Assembly (NCBI GenBank): GCA_002686265.1
Contig: NZBA01000111.1
Location: 62,001 to 126,000, forward strand
Origin: Planctomycetota bacterium
Lineage (GTDB): Bacteria > Planctomycetota > UBA1135 > GCA-002686595
DNA length: 64,000 bases
Reading direction: 5' to 3'
Part shown: piece after piece, positions 35,375-44,900 of the stretch
Layout of the letters: every line of letters starts with the position of its first letter
Position numbering within the stretch: the stretch's first letter is position 1
Notes under the pieces: model-generated
The model's database searches: none
Seen by the model: the letters and a program-made list of their open reading frames with translations, nothing else
What the model was told of the DNA's origin: nothing
Program-made: the position numbers and the translations under genes

Positions 35375-36190
35375 TCACTCGCGCGTACAGCCGGCGCCGG
35401 GTCGCGCGCGGCGGGAGTCGATGTCGTAGGTGCCGCCCTCGACGAGGACGTGCAGGCGGATGTTGATCAGGCTGACCGGCTCGCCGGGCCGGGTCGAGTC
35501 CATGGAGGAGAAGTCCATGTCGGAAGGGTCGATGACGGTCAAAGCACCCGATCCCACGACTTCGATCCGGTTGTCGGGAGACAGGACAGCGGCCGTGTCC
35601 TCGTCGAGGCCGATGCCGATCGGGCGTGGATTGTACGCGATGGCCGCCAACAGGCGCCCGAGGCGGTTGCGCTGGCGAAAGTGCTGGTCGACGATGATGT
35701 CGGGGGTCAGACCCAGGCCCGGTGCGAGGGTCACCATGCCGGCCTGGGGCGTGGCGCCCTCCTCGCCGTTGGCGATCATGTGCTCGGCCATGATCGAGGC
35801 GCCGGCGGAGGTACCGGCCACGTGCAAGCCGCCGTCGCGGTTGCGCTCGCGGATCAGCTGCGCGACCGCCGAGCCGCCGATGGTCGTGGAGAGGCGCACC
35901 TGGTTGCCGCCGGTCATGAAGACGCCGTCGGCGCGCTCGAGCTCCGCCAGCCAGTCCCGCCGATCGCAGTCGGAGCGCTCCTCGAAGGGCAGAACCACCG
36001 CGCGCTCGACGCCGAGCTTGCGGAAGATACGCTCGTAGCGCCCTCCCGTCTGTCGTAGGCGCGAGGCCGTCGGAATGACGGCGATGCGCGCCCGGCGCCC
36101 CCCGCAGACCTGCACGAAGCGGTCCAGGATGACGGCGTCGCTCAGCTTCTCCTCCGCGCCCCCGATGGGGATGATGTACCCGCGTGTCAT
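35375..36190 (-). CDS. cphB: cyanophycinase
   Basis: Serine-type exopeptidase (family S51) of 271 residues that degrades cyanophycin to beta-Asp-Arg dipeptides. Visible: YIIPIGGAEEK at the N-terminus, IAVIPTASRL, VFMTGGNQVRL, the nucleophile motif AGTSAGASIM (Ser about 127) and VDQHFRQRNRLGRL. No signal peptide is seen, so it should act in the cytoplasm with cphA. The ATG at 36190 is chosen because the conserved N-terminus starts there; the frame remains open upstream only through the ruined RecQ-like gene. It is first in its operon, so the promoter must lie within or above the pseudogene. Confidence 0.95.
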   Translation of the reverse strand: MTRGYIIPIGGAEEKLSDAVILDRFVQVCGGRRARIAVIPTASRLRQTGGRYERIFRKLGVERAVVLPFEERSDCDRRDWLAELERADGVFMTGGNQVRLSTTIGGSAVAQLIRERNRDGGLHVAGTSAGASIMAEHMIANGEEGATPQAGMVTLAPGLGLTPDIIVDQHFRQRNRLGRLLAAIAYNPRPIGIGLDEDTAAVLSPDNRIEVVGSGALTVIDPSDMDFSSMDSTRPGEPVSLINIRLHVLVEGGTYDIDSRRARPGAGCTRE

Positions 36191-37200
36191 AGGGCCAGAG
36201 AGTACTGTCGCACCGATGGGCGCGACAGGTCCGGCTCGGGTGTAGGCGGACCACGACGCGAAGCTCGCCGAGCCCTCCGGCGCGCGGGCCGCCGCTCGCT
36301 CGGGCCGGTCCGGCTGGGGGACCAGGCTCCGCCCGGCCACGGCGCCAGCGCTACGAGCGCTCTACTCGCCTCCGGAAGGGGTTCCTCGCTCGAGAGCTTG
36401 CCGTGGTAGACGAGACTCGCCACCCCGAGCCTGCGCAACTCGTCGTGCAGGCGCTCGAGATCACGGATCAAGGTCGAGTAGACGATCCCGGGCCCGTCGA
36501 TGGTGGCGATGCGCTCGCTCAACAGGGACAACCTCTGCTCCTCGCGGTCGACGGCCGTGCAGGCCAGGAACAAGTTGGGACGCTCGATGCCCTCCCGGAT
36601 CACGAGCGGGTCCGCGAGACGCAGGGAGGCGATGATGTCGTCGGCCACCGCCGGTGCGGCGGTGGCCGTCAGGGCCACGGTCGGCGGGTCGCCCAACAGA
36701 GCGCGGTACTCCCCCAGCTTGTGGTAGTCGGGACGGAAGTCGTGGCCCCAGTGACTGATGCAGTGGGCCTCGTCCACCGCCAGGCGCGAGACGTCGAGGC
36801 GGTCGAGGAGCGCGCGAAAGCGCGGGCTGCGGAAGCGCTCGGGGGTGATGAACAGCAGGTCCAACTCGCCGCGTGCGGCGCTCTCGAGGCGGTGCGTGCG
36901 CTCGGCGGCGGGTATGGCGGAGTTCACCTGCGCCGCCCGCAACCCGCGCGCGACCAGGGCGTCGACCTGATCGGCCATCAAGGCGATCAGCGGACTGACG
37001 ACCACGGTCAGACCCTCGAGGAGGGTCGCGGGGAGCTGGTAGACCAGGGATTCCCCCGCGCCGGTCGGCATGGTCAACAGGACGTCGCGCCCCGCGAGGA
37101 CCGCCCGCAGAGCGGCTGCCTGGGAGCCGCGGAACGAGCGGTGGCCGAAGTGATCCCGCAGGGCGGTGAGCAGGCGGGTGTGGGTCGGATCGTGGGCCAT
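36187..37200 (-). pseudogene. truncated RecQ-like helicase with mutated Walker A
   Basis: The frame starts at ATG 37200 and for about 270 residues matches RecQ lobe 1 and the start of lobe 2: FGHRSFRGSQAAALRA, VVSPLIALMADQVDAL, VDEAHCISHWGHDFRPDY, ALTATAAPAVADDI, IVYSTLIRDLERLHDEL. Homology stops abruptly after LVYHGKLSSEE; the remaining 50-odd residues are Pro/Arg-rich and unrelated, so motifs V and VI, the zinc part and HRDC are missing. In motif I the essential Lys is Glu (PTGAGESLVYQ), a one-base change. Both defects point to a dead gene. The frame ends just inside the cyanophycinase start, so a deletion probably joined the two. Confidence 0.85.
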
Positions 37201-37382
37201 CGGGAGCTCTCGGTGCGCCCATTCTCGACCGTTCGGACCCCGGCGCAACAGCGCCGCCAGCTCGCTGTGCCCCGTGGAGGCCTCCGACCCACGCCTTGGA
37301 CCACGGGGCCGGCGATCCGCGCTACCCTTGACGAGCGGCCCCCGACCACGACCCGCCCGCTGCCCATTCCATCCGCCCCGCC

Positions 37383-38687
37383 ATGAAGACGACCCTCCTG
37401 CCCGCCCTACTCTGCACCGCGGCCCTCACCACCACGACCCACGCCCAGAGCTTCTCCTACGACGACTTCTCCGACTGGACCGGCATCAGCCCCGTCGGCC
37501 TCGCGGCGCAGTCGGGCAGCGTCCTGCGCCTGCAGAGCAACCTACCGGTGCTCAACGGCAACGACAACCGCGGCGCCGCCTGGTACGAGACGCCGGTCTA
37601 CATCGCCGCCGGTTTCGACACGACCTTCGAGTACCGCATGCACCTGCCGTCGACGACCGGCGGCTCGGACGGCATGGCGTTTGTGATCCAGAACGACCAG
37701 GTCGCGGGAATCCCGATCATCAACGGCGCGCCGGACGGGACGGGCAACACGGCCATCGGCCGCCACGCCTCGGCCGCTGGGTTCGGCTTGCTCACGAGCT
37801 CCCTGCCGGGCGAGTCGGTGGACAACTCGCTCGCGATCCACCTCGACACCTACAACAACGGGAGCTGGGGCGACGGCGACAACAACCACATCAGCATCCA
37901 CACCGGCGGCAGTGGCGACAACTCGCAGCACGAGGACCACTCCCTCGGGCGCGTGACGCCCGGCGCGGACCTCAACGACGGCCTCGCACACACGGTTCGC
38001 GTGCTCTACGTCCCCGGCACCCTCGAGGTCCACCTCGACGGAGTCCTCGCCCTGTCGGTGGCCTACGACTTCACCGCGGGCGGCACGCACGTCGACAATC
38101 AAACGCCGATCGGGGGCCTGGACCTGATCGGCGGCACCTCGGCCTTCGTCGGCTTCACCTCGGGCGGTGGGTCCGTGCGAGAGGTGCGCGACGTGCACTC
38201 CTGGCACTTCTCCTCGGCCGGCGGCCCGGGGACGACGTTCTGCTTCGGCGACGGTTCGGGCACTTCCTGTCCCTGCGGCAACTTCGGCGGCGCGGCGGAG
38301 GGCTGCGGCAACAGCACCGGTACCGGGGCGGCCCTGACCGGCGGCGGATCGCCCAGCGTCGCCACGGATGACCTGCTGCTCTCGGCCGCCAACGCCCTCC
38401 CCGGTCAGCCGGGGCTCTTCTTCCAAGGCAACAACGCCGTCAACGGCGGCTCAGGCGTGGTCTTCGGCGACGGCCTGCGCTGCGCCGGGAACACCGTCAT
38501 CCGCCTGCAGGTGGTGGTCCCCGACGCCGCCGGCGACGCGGGAACGACTGTCGCCATCGCCACGGCGGGGGGAGCCTCCGCGGGAGACACGCGCGCCTAC
38601 CAGTTCTGGTATCGCGACCCCTCGGGCAGCCCCTGCGGCGCCGGCTTCAACCTGACCAACGGCTACTCGGTCGACTGGGCGCCGTAA
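37383..38687 (+). CDS. secreted lectin-like protein with C-terminal six-cysteine module
   Basis: A 434-residue exported protein. Signal peptide about 1-21 (ends HAQS). Residues 25-280 look like an L-type (legume) lectin sandwich: SDGMAFVIQND, LAIHLDTYNNGSWGDGDNNHISIHT and LEVHLDGVLALSVAYDF, with the Asp/Asn-rich metal-site region present. Carbohydrate binding outside the cell is therefore likely. From about residue 285 to the end lies the six-cysteine module (CFGDGSG, CPCGNFGG, FGDGLRCAG, WYRDPSGSPC, FNLTNGYSVDWAP). No shared hairpin follows its stop, unlike three relatives. It starts 182 bases from the divergent RecQ-like pseudogene. Confidence 0.85.
   Translation: MKTTLLPALLCTAALTTTTHAQSFSYDDFSDWTGISPVGLAAQSGSVLRLQSNLPVLNGNDNRGAAWYETPVYIAAGFDTTFEYRMHLPSTTGGSDGMAFVIQNDQVAGIPIINGAPDGTGNTAIGRHASAAGFGLLTSSLPGESVDNSLAIHLDTYNNGSWGDGDNNHISIHTGGSGDNSQHEDHSLGRVTPGADLNDGLAHTVRVLYVPGTLEVHLDGVLALSVAYDFTAGGTHVDNQTPIGGLDLIGGTSAFVGFTSGGGSVREVRDVHSWHFSSAGGPGTTFCFGDGSGTSCPCGNFGGAAEGCGNSTGTGAALTGGGSPSVATDDLLLSAANALPGQPGLFFQGNNAVNGGSGVVFGDGLRCAGNTVIRLQVVVPDAAGDAGTTVAIATAGGASAGDTRAYQFWYRDPSGSPCGAGFNLTNGYSVDWAP
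38235..38684 (+). repeat. six-cysteine C-terminal module, copy in the lectin-like gene
   Basis: About 150 codons ending at the stop. Ordered landmarks: CFGDG-x3-CPCGN, GC-x-NSTG, a DL-x-L stretch, LFFQGNNAVNGG, FGDGLRCAG, a Gly/Ala-rich strand, YQFWYRDP-x3-PC, FNLTNG and a final W-x-P. Six cysteines are conserved with the copies at 50869-51321, 54757-55212 and 56565-57014. Confidence 0.85.
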
Positions 38688-38781
38688 GCGGACCCTCGTC
38701 TCCGATCTCCCTCCGACCCCACGCGCGGGCACGGATTTCCGGCGGTGTGCGGCTCCCGCCCGCGACCACGGCTACCCTGGG

Positions 38782-41214
38782 ATGATGCACCGCCGCTGGA
38801 ATGGGCTCCCCATCGCCCTGCTGACGAGAGCGAGCGTCCTGCTCGCGCTCGGGATCACCGCGCGCGGACAGCAGTACGGTCCCTGGCACGTCGTCGGGCC
38901 CTTCGAGCATCCCGCGGGCTACGCGAACCTCGACCAGCGCCACGAGCCGGAGACGGCCCTGTCCCGGATGCGACCGGGCCAGGGCGGGCCGAACCTCGAG
39001 CGGCGCTTCGCCGGCGAGGAGCGGCTCGACATCGGCTGGCGGACGGTGGCCGGCGGCGCAACGAGGCTCGACGTCGGCGGGATCGATCTCTGCAAGGTGC
39101 TGCCCGCCGTGCCCGGCAAGGCGGCGTGGGAGGACCTCTCGGCGGCCTACCTCTACCGCACGATCCACGCCGCCTCGGCGCGCGACCTGCGCGTCCACAT
39201 GGGCAGCGACGACGGGCTGAAGGTCTGGCTCAACGGCGCCTGGTTCTTCGAGCACTCCGTCGGGCGCGGGGTCGGTCAATTCGACGAGGCTCTCGTCCTG
39301 CCCCTGCAGGAGGGCGCGAATCACCTGCTGATCAAGGTCGTCAACGGAGGCGGGGGTTGGGGCTTCCGCATGAGCCCCTGGCGCAATCCCAAGCACGCCG
39401 CTGTGGCCGAGGCCGTCGACCGTGGGGTCCGACACCTCCTCGAAAGCCAGCTGATCGACGGTTCCTGGGGCGGGCACCGCGGGAGGATGCCCGGCGACGC
39501 GGCATTCAGGATCTACTCCCTGCTCGAGTGCGGCGTGCCCCGCGACCATCCGGTAATCCAGCGCGGCCGCGCCTTCCTCTTGGCCCACGAGAACCCGTCC
39601 GTCTACGCCTGCGCCGCGAAGCTCCTGGCCCTCGCCGAGCTCGACGGCGAGGGCGACCGCCAGCGCATGGGCGAGCTGATGGCGTCCATGCACGAGAGCG
39701 AGATGCCCGACGGCCTGTGGCGCTACTCGGTCGCCGGCTACAACGCCCACCTCGATCGCGGAGACCTCTCCAACGCCCTCTTCGTCGCCCTGGGCCTGCG
39801 TGCCGCTGCCCACGCCGGCGTCTCGGTCAAACCCAGCCTCTGGTCGAGGGTCGCCAGAGGGGCCCTCGCCTGCCAAGCACCTTCCGACGGCGAGCCGCGC
39901 ACGGGACGGACGGTCGAGGCGCGCGGCTTCGGTTACACGCCTGGCGCCATACCGACCAGCTCGATGACCGTCGCCGGAGTGAGCATGCTGGCGATCGTGG
40001 ACCAAGAGGCGGGCGCGCGCGTGCTGCCGCGGCTGAAGGGTCCGGTCCAGGTTGGCATTCGCTGCGGGCTGGCCTGGCTGCGAGAGCATTTCAGCTGGGA
40101 CACGAACGCGGGCCACGGCTCGGGGCACCACAATTTCTTCAGCATCTACGGCATCGAGCGCGCCGGCGGCCTGCTCGGGTTGCCCTCGGTCGCGGGGCGC
40201 GACTGGTACTGGGAGGGATCGGACTGGCTGCTCAAGCGCCAGGCAGCCAACGGAACCTGGTCGGAGCCGAGTGGCCACGTCGAGACCGAACTGGCCCTGC
40301 TCTTCCTGTCCCGCGCCACCGCCAGCCTGACCGGGAGACCCGGCCGCGGCGCCGCTCCCTCCTGGAGCACCCCCGAGGACGCGCCCGCCGAGGTCCGCCT
40401 GCGGGGCTCGGGCGACACGCCGGCGACGCTGTGGGTCGAGGGGCTCTCGGCGGACGCAGTGGCCGAGCTGGAGTGGCCGGGACAGCGGGGCCTCGGGCCC
40501 CACATCGAGCGCGTCGATTACTACGCCCTGCGCAACGTCCCCGGCGCCGTCGAGGGGCACATCGCTCGGGTAGAGGCCGATCCGAGCGTGCCGTCGGGGA
40601 CCACCCGCTTTGCGATCCGCCACAGCTTCGAGGCCAACGGGACCTGGCTCGTCCACGCACGGGTCGTGTGCGTGCGCAAGCCCGAGAGCCCAGGGGTCGC
40701 GGGGGAGCGAGTCGAGTTGATCTCCGACGAGATGGAGCTCTCGGTGAAGAGCGTGATCGATTCGGAGCAGCTGGCCTACGCCGAGGATGCCCAAAGGAAC
40801 CTGCTGCGCGGCCTGGAGCTGGTGACCGCGGCCTCCTCGCAGATCGCCGGCGAGGAGCGCTGGAAGGTGAGGGACGGCAACTACGGAACGCGCTGGCACT
40901 GCGAGAAACCCGACGCAGAGCCGTGGCTGAAGATCGCCCTAGAGCGCTCGGTCCGCGCACGCACCGTGGCCCTCACCCACGGCTGGCCATCGCCCAAGTA
41001 CGCCGACGCCGCGCGCCCCTTCCGCGGCGAGCTCCGGCTCAACGGCAAGGAGCCCATCGACTGGGAGATGGACCCCGACCCGATGCGCAAGACACTCATC
41101 GACCTCGGTCGTCCGACGCGCGTGCGCAGCATCGAGCTGCGCATCACCGAGGAGCTCAACGGGACGCTCGGCGGCGACGCCGTCGGGTTCTCCGAGGTCG
41201 AGCTGTTTCGCTAG
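38782..41214 (+). CDS. secreted alpha/alpha-toroid protein with N- and C-terminal jelly-roll domains
   Basis: An 810-residue exported protein (two adjacent ATGs, 38782 and 38785). Signal peptide about 1-29. Residues 30-205 contain MGSDDGLKVWLNG, the pattern of jelly-roll domains attached to glycoside hydrolases. Residues 208-530 have the helical repeats of the squalene cyclase/prenyltransferase fold (LLESQLIDGSWGG, DGLWRYSVAGYNAHLDRGDLSNA, LKRQAANGTWSEPSGHVETELALLFL). Residues 660-810 resemble an F5/8 type C (discoidin) domain (YGTRWHCEKPDAEPWLKIAL). Planctomycetes encode many such secreted toroid proteins; catalysis is unproven. Its start lies 94 bases after the lectin-like gene, so the two may be expressed together on the surface. 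Confidence 0.8.
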   Translation: MMHRRWNGLPIALLTRASVLLALGITARGQQYGPWHVVGPFEHPAGYANLDQRHEPETALSRMRPGQGGPNLERRFAGEERLDIGWRTVAGGATRLDVGGIDLCKVLPAVPGKAAWEDLSAAYLYRTIHAASARDLRVHMGSDDGLKVWLNGAWFFEHSVGRGVGQFDEALVLPLQEGANHLLIKVVNGGGGWGFRMSPWRNPKHAAVAEAVDRGVRHLLESQLIDGSWGGHRGRMPGDAAFRIYSLLECGVPRDHPVIQRGRAFLLAHENPSVYACAAKLLALAELDGEGDRQRMGELMASMHESEMPDGLWRYSVAGYNAHLDRGDLSNALFVALGLRAAAHAGVSVKPSLWSRVARGALACQAPSDGEPRTGRTVEARGFGYTPGAIPTSSMTVAGVSMLAIVDQEAGARVLPRLKGPVQVGIRCGLAWLREHFSWDTNAGHGSGHHNFFSIYGIERAGGLLGLPSVAGRDWYWEGSDWLLKRQAANGTWSEPSGHVETELALLFLSRATASLTGRPGRGAAPSWSTPEDAPAEVRLRGSGDTPATLWVEGLSADAVAELEWPGQRGLGPHIERVDYYALRNVPGAVEGHIARVEADPSVPSGTTRFAIRHSFEANGTWLVHARVVCVRKPESPGVAGERVELISDEMELSVKSVIDSEQLAYAEDAQRNLLRGLELVTAASSQIAGEERWKVRDGNYGTRWHCEKPDAEPWLKIALERSVRARTVALTHGWPSPKYADAARPFRGELRLNGKEPIDWEMDPDPMRKTLIDLGRPTRVRSIELRITEELNGTLGGDAVGFSEVELFR

Positions 41215-41244
41215 GGCCGCGGCCACGGCTCGCGGCGCGGTGGC

Positions 41245-41763
41245 TCAGTCGAGCACGATCGGCGGCGGGAGCTCTTCGCCGGCCGGCAGGAAAGTCATCG
41301 AAATCGAGTTCACGCAGTGGCGGGTGTCCTTCTCGGTGAAGCGTTCGCCGAGGAAGACGTGGCCGAGGTGGCCGTCGCAGTTGGCGCAGACGATCTCGGT
41401 CCGGCGCCCGTCCGCGTCGGGCAGATGGTGGACGGCGCCCTCGATCTCGTCGTCGAAACTCGGCCAGCCGCAGTGGCTGGGGAACTTGTCCTCGGAGCGG
41501 TAGAGCGGCGCGTTGCACTGCCGGCACAGGTAGAGGCCCGCGGCCTCGTTGTCGGTGTACTCGCCGACACCCGGGCGCTCGGTCCCCTTGTGCAGGAGCA
41601 CGCGCTGCTCCTCGGGAGAGAGTTCGTTGTAGCGGGGGGTGGGTTCGGAGGTCGTCATCGGAACGGGGGGCTCGGTGGAACGCTCCTCCGCGCTGTCCGG
41701 TTCGCTGCACGAGAACAGCAAGAGGCCGGCGAAGAGGGCGGCGGAGGAGGCGCTGGGGATCAT
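41245..41763 (-). CDS. msrB: lipoprotein peptide-methionine (R)-S-oxide reductase
   Basis: Repairs oxidised methionine (R form) in proteins. The 172-residue product starts with a lipoprotein signal (LLLFSC, Cys 19) rather than being cytoplasmic, so it should work outside the inner membrane. The MsrB domain is complete: zinc ligands Cys 80/83 and 126/129, [16 protein letters not shown], and the catalytic Cys 150 in RHCVNSISM. The ATG at 41763 is chosen because the lipoprotein signal begins there; upstream codons do not look coding. It is convergent with the toroid-protein gene, 30 bases apart, and divergent from the giant protein gene. Confidence 0.95.
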   Translation of the reverse strand: MIPSASSAALFAGLLLFSCSEPDSAEERSTEPPVPMTTSEPTPRYNELSPEEQRVLLHKGTERPGVGEYTDNEAAGLYLCRQCNAPLYRSEDKFPSHCGWPSFDDEIEGAVHHLPDADGRRTEIVCANCDGHLGHVFLGERFTEKDTRHCVNSISMTFLPAGEELPPPIVLD

Positions 41764-41949
41764 CGTAGCCCGAGGATAGTCGCCCCGGCCGGCGAGGGAA
41801 GTGCGCAGGGCGCGCGACCCGCAGGAGGGAATGGAGGGAATCCGTCGCTTCCGGGCCAACAGAGGCCAGGATAGCGCCGTTCAGAGTCGTGAACCCGCGC
41901 CCACCGGCTCCGTTCAGGCCACTCTCCGCCTCCCCCCGATCGGCACTCC

Positions 41950-44900
41950 ATGCGACACACCCCGCTCCTGACCGTCCTCCTTTCCCTCCCGACGGCCGCC
42001 AACGCCGCGCAGGACAATCCAATCGGCTTCCTGGAGGACTTCGCCCTCGCCCCCGACCGGACGGCGGTCCTTCCCGAGCTCGTCCCCGGAACGCCCGACT
42101 ACTACTTCTATCACTGCCTCGCGCGCCAGCACTCGGAGGAGTTCGACGCCGTGGACGGCTTGCTGCGCACCTGGATCCAACGCCACGGGCGGGGCGGGCG
42201 GGTCGAGGAGATCGAGAACCGGCAAGCCCTGCTGAGGGCGGGCGAGCGGCCGGCCGAGTCCTTCGAATTCCTGAGCCGGCGTCTCGGGTTGTCCTTCGAC
42301 CACCGACCCGACCTCGGGGGTGACGACGAGCAGCTCCCCTCTCACCTCGATCCGGACCTGATCTCCACCCAGACCCTGACACGCGCCGCCCTCGCCCAGC
42401 ACAGCGACAGCCTGAGCGGTTTCGCCGACTCCATGCTGGGGACCCTCGCCGCGAGCGAGTTGAGCGAGCGTCAACTGCGAGAGCTCCTCACCCGCCTCCC
42501 GCGACCGACGGTTGCGAACCTCCCGCAGCTCGTCGTGCGCGAGCTCGGAACGCGCAAGAGCCGCGGCTTCGGTTCCCTCGCCATCCACGGCCGCCTGCTG
42601 CTGGAGCAACTCGACGAGTGCGCCCGCCTGCGACCGTCGCTACTCAACGAGGAGGCCTTCGTCTCGGCCTACCTCACGCGCCTCGTTCCGGGGGCCGATG
42701 TGGCCTGGACCGACGACGCGGCCGAGCGCGAGGCGTACCTCGAGCGCCTGCAGTCCTTCGTCGGCCGCCTCGCGCCGGTCCACAACGCTCTCAAGGCCCA
42801 CGTCCTCGCCCACCGCCTGCGCCACGACATGGCCCTGGGGCGCATGGACCGCGAACGCTTCCTCGCCTGGCTGGCCCTCCCGCGCAAGAGCTCCTGGTCC
42901 AATCCCCAGCACCGCCGCCGGCACCGCAACGAGGAAGTGATCGGCGGTCCGACGAGCTTCGCGACCGACCTGGGGCCCGGGGGCGACGACGAACAGCTCC
43001 TGCGCGCGTACCTGCAGCACTTCTTCGCCGGAGATGCGGGCTACGAGGTCTTCGCGCCCACCGTCTCCGACCGCCTGCTCGGGCGCCTGTTCGCCGAGAC
43101 CAAGATCCTGCTCGGCGCCGGCGACATGGAGCGCTGGTACTCGCTCCTCGACGACCCAGCCGCCTACGAGGCCCTGCGCGAGCGGGTCGAGATCGAGTTC
43201 CCGCCGACCCAGGCGACGCGGCTGGCGGCCGACGAGCCGGTCACGATCGAGGGGGACGTCAAGAACGTCCAGACCCTGCTGGTCAAGGTCTTCGAGATCG
43301 ACGCCTTCGCCTACTACCGAGCCACCGGTAGGGAGGTGGACGCGTCGATTCCTCTCGACGGCTTGATCGCCGGCGAGGAGACCACTCAGGTCTACGACGA
43401 CAATCCCCTGCGACGAGTGCGGCGGACCTTCAGATTCCCCGCTCTCGCCCGGCCGGGCGTGTTCGTGGTCGAGTTGATCGGCGGCGGTCTCTCGAGCCGC
43501 GCGGTGATCCGCAAGGGAAGCCTCCAACTGCGGGAGCGCGCCAGCGCGGCGGGACACGCGTTCGTCGTCCTCGACGAGACGGGCGTAGTGCGTCCCGAGG
43601 CGACCCTGCACTTCGGTGGGCGGGAGTACTCCGCCTCGGAGAGCGGCGAGATCCTCGTCCCCTACTCCACCGAACCCGGCAAGCGCACGGTGATCCTCAC
43701 CAGCGGCGCGCAGTGCTCCCTGGCTAGCTTCGACCACCAGCGGGAACACTACGCCCTCGAGGCGGGCGTGCTCGTCCACCGCGAGGCCCTGTTGGCCGGC
43801 CACACCGCCCAACTCCTGCTGCGGCCACGCCTCTCCCTGGCCGGCGAGGCGGTCGACCTCTCCCTGCTCGAGGATGCCGTACTCGACCTCACGAGCACGC
43901 GCGCCGACGGCGTGGGCTCGTCGGTCGAAGTGCGCGGTCTAGCCCTGGCCGCCGACCGCGAGTGGGTCCACGAGCTACAGGTCCCGGCGGGGACCGTCGA
44001 GCTCACGGCGCGCCTGCGGGGGCGGGTGCGGAGCCTCTCCGGCGAGGAACCGGTGGAACTCGCAAGTTCGCCGCGCAGCTTCGCCCTCAACCGCATCGAG
44101 ACCACCGAGCGCACGGCCTGCCCGCTCCTCGGGCGGGACGCGCAGGGCTGGTTTCTGGAGATGCGCGGGAAGAACGGCGAGGGGCAAGCTGGCGAGGCCC
44201 TCGACCTGGCCCTAGCCCACGCGGACTTCACGGACACGGTTGCCGTCCGGCTGCGCACCGACGGCGCCGGCCGCATCCGCCTCGGTGACTTGGAGGACAT
44301 CGTCTCCCTGCGCACCTCGCAGCTGCCCGCCGGACTCGGCGCCTGGCGCATCGCCCCGACACCGCGCCGCCTCCCGCGCCACCTGCACGGGGTCTCCGGG
44401 CGCACCCTGCGCGTACCCCTCGCCGCCGACGCACGGGCCGACGCGGTCTCCCTGCTCGAGCTGCGCTCGGGCGCCTTCGCCCATGACCGCTCGGCGCACC
44501 TCGCACGCAACGGTCAGTACCTCGAGCTGCGCGACCTACCGGCCGGGGACTACGAGCTCTTCCTGCCCGATACGGTACAGCGCAGCGCGGTGCGCATCAC
44601 CGCCGGCGAGATCGCCGGCGGCTGGGGCCTGGGCCGTGACCGCTGGCTGGAGCTCTCGCCCCGAAGCCCCCTGCAACTGGCCGCTCCCCGGGTCGAGGGC
44701 GAGGACCTCGTGATCGAGGTCAGAGGGGCCACCGCGGCCACGCGCGTCCATATCCTGGCGAGCCGCTACCGCCCACCGTACGACGCCGTGCGCGACCTGC
44801 GCCTTGGCGACGGCGGGGAGCTCGGCTTGCGCGTCGTTGCCTTCGCCGACACCGACTACGCCTCGGGCCGCGCAATCAGCGACGAGTACCGCTACGTCCT

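Noticed and set aside
32971-35466. An 831-codon open frame antisense to cphA
   Set aside because: Same reason; cphA on the other strand is unmistakable.
38647-40899. A 750-codon open frame antisense to the toroid-protein gene
   Set aside because: No domain, and it crosses the end of one real gene and most of another.
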